Shown here piece after piece: positions 14,353 through 16,048 of a DNA stretch of 16,048 nt (positions within the stretch are counted from its first letter, which is position 1; the number at the start of each line of letters is the position of its first letter). The translations under genes and the position numbers were made by a program. The notes under the pieces are model-generated. The model was not told the origin of the DNA. It saw only the letters and a list, made by a program, of their open reading frames with translations, and searched no databases. The stretch comes from an uncultured Lachnospiraceae bacterium (GTDB lineage: Bacteria; Bacillota; Clostridia; Lachnospirales; Lachnospiraceae), in the NCBI GenBank assembly GCA_902796375.1, contig CADBOW010000209.1:1-16048 (forward strand), in the 5' to 3' direction.

Positions 14353-15048
14353 CTATCGTTCCGGGATCCGTGCCACATGCTGAAGAATCCCCCAAAGCAT
14401 CATCATCAGTCCGAAGGATGTCATACATGCCGTGAAATCCGTGATCAGATAAGCTCCAAACAGTCGAAGCACCCATCCTACTACCCAGAACACCATCGGA
14501 TTCAGCAGGATATACCACTTCGGAACCCGAAGCCGCTGCTTGATGATCTGATGAATGAAGGGTACGGATGTACATACGATCATGATAACCGATAATACAT
14601 AGAACGGAATGGAAATGTAGAAGAACACCTCATCCACCACCGCCAGCATATCCGCTCCCATCAGTGAAGTGGAATAAAGTTTCTTGTAAAGGATCGGAAG
14701 GATACATCCCTTCGCATGGAGAAACAGTGTAGCCACCGTTGTTGCAATGCCGCCGATCTCAAAGACCTGAGCCATACGGATCGTCCATACATCCTTACGA
14801 CTTCTGGTAAGCCGGATCTGACGGATTGCCTCCTTCATGCCGGTATACAGCAGAAACACAGCAACCGCCGCAATTAAAAATGACGCCTCATATCTCCATG
14901 CGGCAGCCTTGGCCCAATTGCTCTGAACCACTCCGTTTGCCACATTTCCCTTTCCGCAGGCGCCCATCAACCAGTCACTGATCATAAGCAATGCCGTGCC
15001 GCTCATCCCAATGACGAGATTATGCATAACCCCATGCTTGTTCTTCAT
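14353..15048 (-). CDS. Uncharacterised integral membrane protein
   Basis: 231 aa with about six hydrophobic segments: 9-29, 55-71, 94-113, 136-162, 178-201 and 206-226. It has no signal peptidase site and no motif that I recognise as catalytic. Its N-terminus with GMSGTALLMISDWLMG and the Trp/Arg/Tyr/Glu cluster before helix 2 resembles small uncharacterised membrane proteins of clostridia (possibly the DUF6796 group), a resemblance I cannot confirm. AAGGAG lies 7-8 nt before the ATG at 15048-15046. It is the first gene after the promoter at 15130-15158 and is followed closely by ldh and xth. Confidence 0.8.
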   Translation of the reverse strand: MKNKHGVMHNLVIGMSGTALLMISDWLMGACGKGNVANGVVQSNWAKAAAWRYEASFLIAAVAVFLLYTGMKEAIRQIRLTRSRKDVWTIRMAQVFEIGGIATTVATLFLHAKGCILPILYKKLYSTSLMGADMLAVVDEVFFYISIPFYVLSVIMIVCTSVPFIHQIIKQRLRVPKWYILLNPMVFWVVGWVLRLFGAYLITDFTACMTSFGLMMMLWGILQHVARIPER

Positions 15049-15112
15049 CCCAACGCTCCTTCACACCTTTGTTGAATGTCTCTTTCGGATCCTGATTTCC
15101 GAAGAAAGACAT
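15020..15112 (-). CDS. Possible 30-codon leader ORF overlapping the membrane protein start
   Basis: An ATG about 11 nt after the predicted start of transcription opens a 30-residue hydrophilic frame (MSFFGNQDPKETF...) that ends 29 nt inside the membrane protein gene, in another frame. Its ribosome binding site is poor (only GTGG nearby), and the frame carries the AAGGAG of the membrane gene within it. Translation could couple to or compete with the downstream start. It may equally be a chance frame. Confidence 0.2.
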   Translation of the reverse strand: MSFFGNQDPKETFNKGVKERWDEEQAWGYA

Positions 15113-15129
15113 ACTACCACACACTTCAT

Positions 15130-15158
15130 ATCATACTATTTCCATGGTTTTCGGTCAA
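15130..15158 (-). promoter_or_regulatory. Sigma-A promoter of the membrane protein-ldh-xth genes
   Basis: On the minus strand -35 TTGACC (15158-15153) and -10 TATGAT (15135-15130) with a 17-bp spacer. It begins right after the terminator of the preceding lipoprotein gene. Transcription should start near 15123, leaving a leader of about 75 nt. Confidence 0.7.
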
Positions 15159-15160
15159 TC

Positions 15161-15188
15161 AAAAAATGCCCCCTTCGGGGCATTTTTT
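15161..15188. terminator. Intrinsic terminator, perfect 12-bp stem
   Basis: AAAAAATGCCCC (15161-15172) and GGGGCATTTTTT (15177-15188) pair perfectly around a 4-nt loop. It lies 9 bp after the lipoprotein stop and ends that transcript on the minus strand. Its symmetry lets it act on both strands. Confidence 0.92.
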
Positions 15189-15196
15189 GTTGCACA

Positions 15197-15961
15197 CTAT
15201 GGTACGATCAGCTCGGTCACATGATCAGCCGCTTCCTCCACCGTATCCTCTCCCTGCAGTGTATATGTAAGGAGAACGATCAGGTCATCCTTGCGGATTG
15301 CGAACTGTACTCTCCGTCCGTAGCCTTCCTTCTCTTCCGGAATCTCCACGGTTGCATATACCTTGCCGAGATACTTCACATTTTTGACCTCAACATCCTT
15401 ATAGGCTCTGGAGGAAAGCTCCAGATACTCTCTGGCTGTCATATTCTGCATATAGTAGAGCTTCGGATTGATATAGGATACGATGAGATTGGTTCCCGTA
15501 TCCTTCCTGTATGCGATACAGCATGTCATGGTCTTTACGGAATAGGGGCTTACCACTCCGTACCAGAGGTCATTCACCTCGTCCTCCGTAAGTCCGGTAG
15601 CTTCCGCAACCCCCGGTGCATCATAGAACTTCCATATATCATCGGACTGGATCGCAAGACCGATAAAGGGATTGTAATACATTCCGTTCTCGTAGGTGCC
15701 GGCGATGGTGGTCCCGGTAGAAAGCTCCGTCTCCAGATCATTTCCGTTGATCGGTGTCCCGGTGGACAGCTCGATATCCTCCGCCTCAGCCTCTTCCGTG
15801 GTCTCCTGCTTCGGGGTTTCCCCCTTCGTAACCACTTCCGTATTGAAGGTGGGGGATACGTACTTCTCCTGTTCCGGTTCCGTCTCCGCACATGCAGACA
15901 GACCTATGAGCATTACCGTAGCGATCAGCACCGCTGCTATTTTCCTCTTTCTGTTCTGCAT
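15197..15961 (-). CDS. Secreted lipoprotein of unknown function
   Basis: 254 aa with a lipoprotein signal peptide: positive RKRK, hydrophobic 8-20, and lipobox LSAC with Cys24 as the lipidated residue, so it should be anchored on the outer face of the membrane. An acidic Thr/Glu-rich linker at 25-90 contains two copies of ELSTGT (64-69 and 79-84). Residues about 91-254 form one globular domain (YYNPFIGLAI onward) whose pattern recalls PsbP/DcrB-like folds, a weak resemblance. GGAGG precedes the ATG at 15961-15959. It lies 35 bp after the end of the preceding gene and is followed by a strong terminator, so it is probably the last gene of its own operon. Confidence 0.85.
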   Translation of the reverse strand: MQNRKRKIAAVLIATVMLIGLSACAETEPEQEKYVSPTFNTEVVTKGETPKQETTEEAEAEDIELSTGTPINGNDLETELSTGTTIAGTYENGMYYNPFIGLAIQSDDIWKFYDAPGVAEATGLTEDEVNDLWYGVVSPYSVKTMTCCIAYRKDTGTNLIVSYINPKLYYMQNMTAREYLELSSRAYKDVEVKNVKYLGKVYATVEIPEEKEGYGRRVQFAIRKDDLIVLLTYTLQGEDTVEEAADHVTELIVP

Positions 15962-15996
15962 ATCATCCTCCGTATATCAAAGAAGTCCGAATCTGA

Positions 15997-16048
15997 TTAT
16001 TTGGACTCCTTTGCTTCCTTGCCAGAATCCTTATCCTTGGAATCCTTA
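15997..16048 (-). CDS. 3' end of a gene entering from the right edge
   Basis: The minus-strand frame ending at TAA (15999-15997) gives the last 16 residues, KDSKDKDSGKEAKESK. Such a Lys/Asp/Ser-rich hydrophilic tail often ends a membrane or secreted protein but does not identify it. It lies 35 bp before the lipoprotein start in the same orientation, so the two may share a transcript. No function can be assigned. Confidence 0.5.
   Translation of the reverse strand, partial: KDSKDKDSGKEAKESK

Overview
The window looks like chromosomal DNA of an anaerobic Firmicute, most likely of the Lachnospiraceae or a close clostridial relative. The grounds are a type II fatty-acid synthesis (FASII) operon using the FMN-dependent enoyl reductase FabK, clostridia-style FabD and acetyl-CoA carboxylase subunits, strong AGGAGG-type ribosome binding sites, consensus sigma-A promoters, and an L-lactate dehydrogenase with the fermentative substrate-specificity residue. 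Genus cannot be named from sequence reading alone.

Left part (1-5962, minus strand): a FASII operon in the order acpP, accD, accA, fabK, fabD, fabG, fabF. fabF runs off the left edge, so the operon continues outside the window. It starts from a near-perfect promoter (TTGACA, 16 bp, TATAAT) with a 22-bp palindrome lying over the predicted transcription start, a classic repressor position. AccD/AccA make malonyl-CoA, FabD loads malonate onto AcpP, FabF condenses, FabG reduces the keto group and FabK reduces the enoyl group. The dehydratase (FabZ), AccB, AccC and the initiating synthase FabH are not in the window. Three of the intercistronic gaps contain stem-loops.

Middle (6054-9180, plus strand): divergently transcribed is a two-gene unit, an ACSM-type (medium/branched-chain) acyl-CoA synthetase overlapping by 4 nt a complete second KAS I/II-type ketosynthase. 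It has its own consensus promoter, a second palindrome just downstream of it, and a bidirectional terminator. This is the most interesting unit in the window: it pairs activation of a free carboxylic acid with a chain-condensing enzyme and shares a regulatory region with the FASII operon.

Right part (9227-16048, all minus strand): a GldA-like ABC ATPase followed by a fused GldF-GldG protein; upstream of these, an uncharacterised six-helix membrane protein, L-lactate dehydrogenase and exonuclease III, closely spaced and served by a clear promoter at 15130-15158; then a perfect-stem terminator, a lipoprotein gene, and the last 16 codons of another gene with a Lys/Asp/Ser-rich C-terminus. No tRNA, rRNA, CRISPR array, insertion sequence or phage gene was seen.
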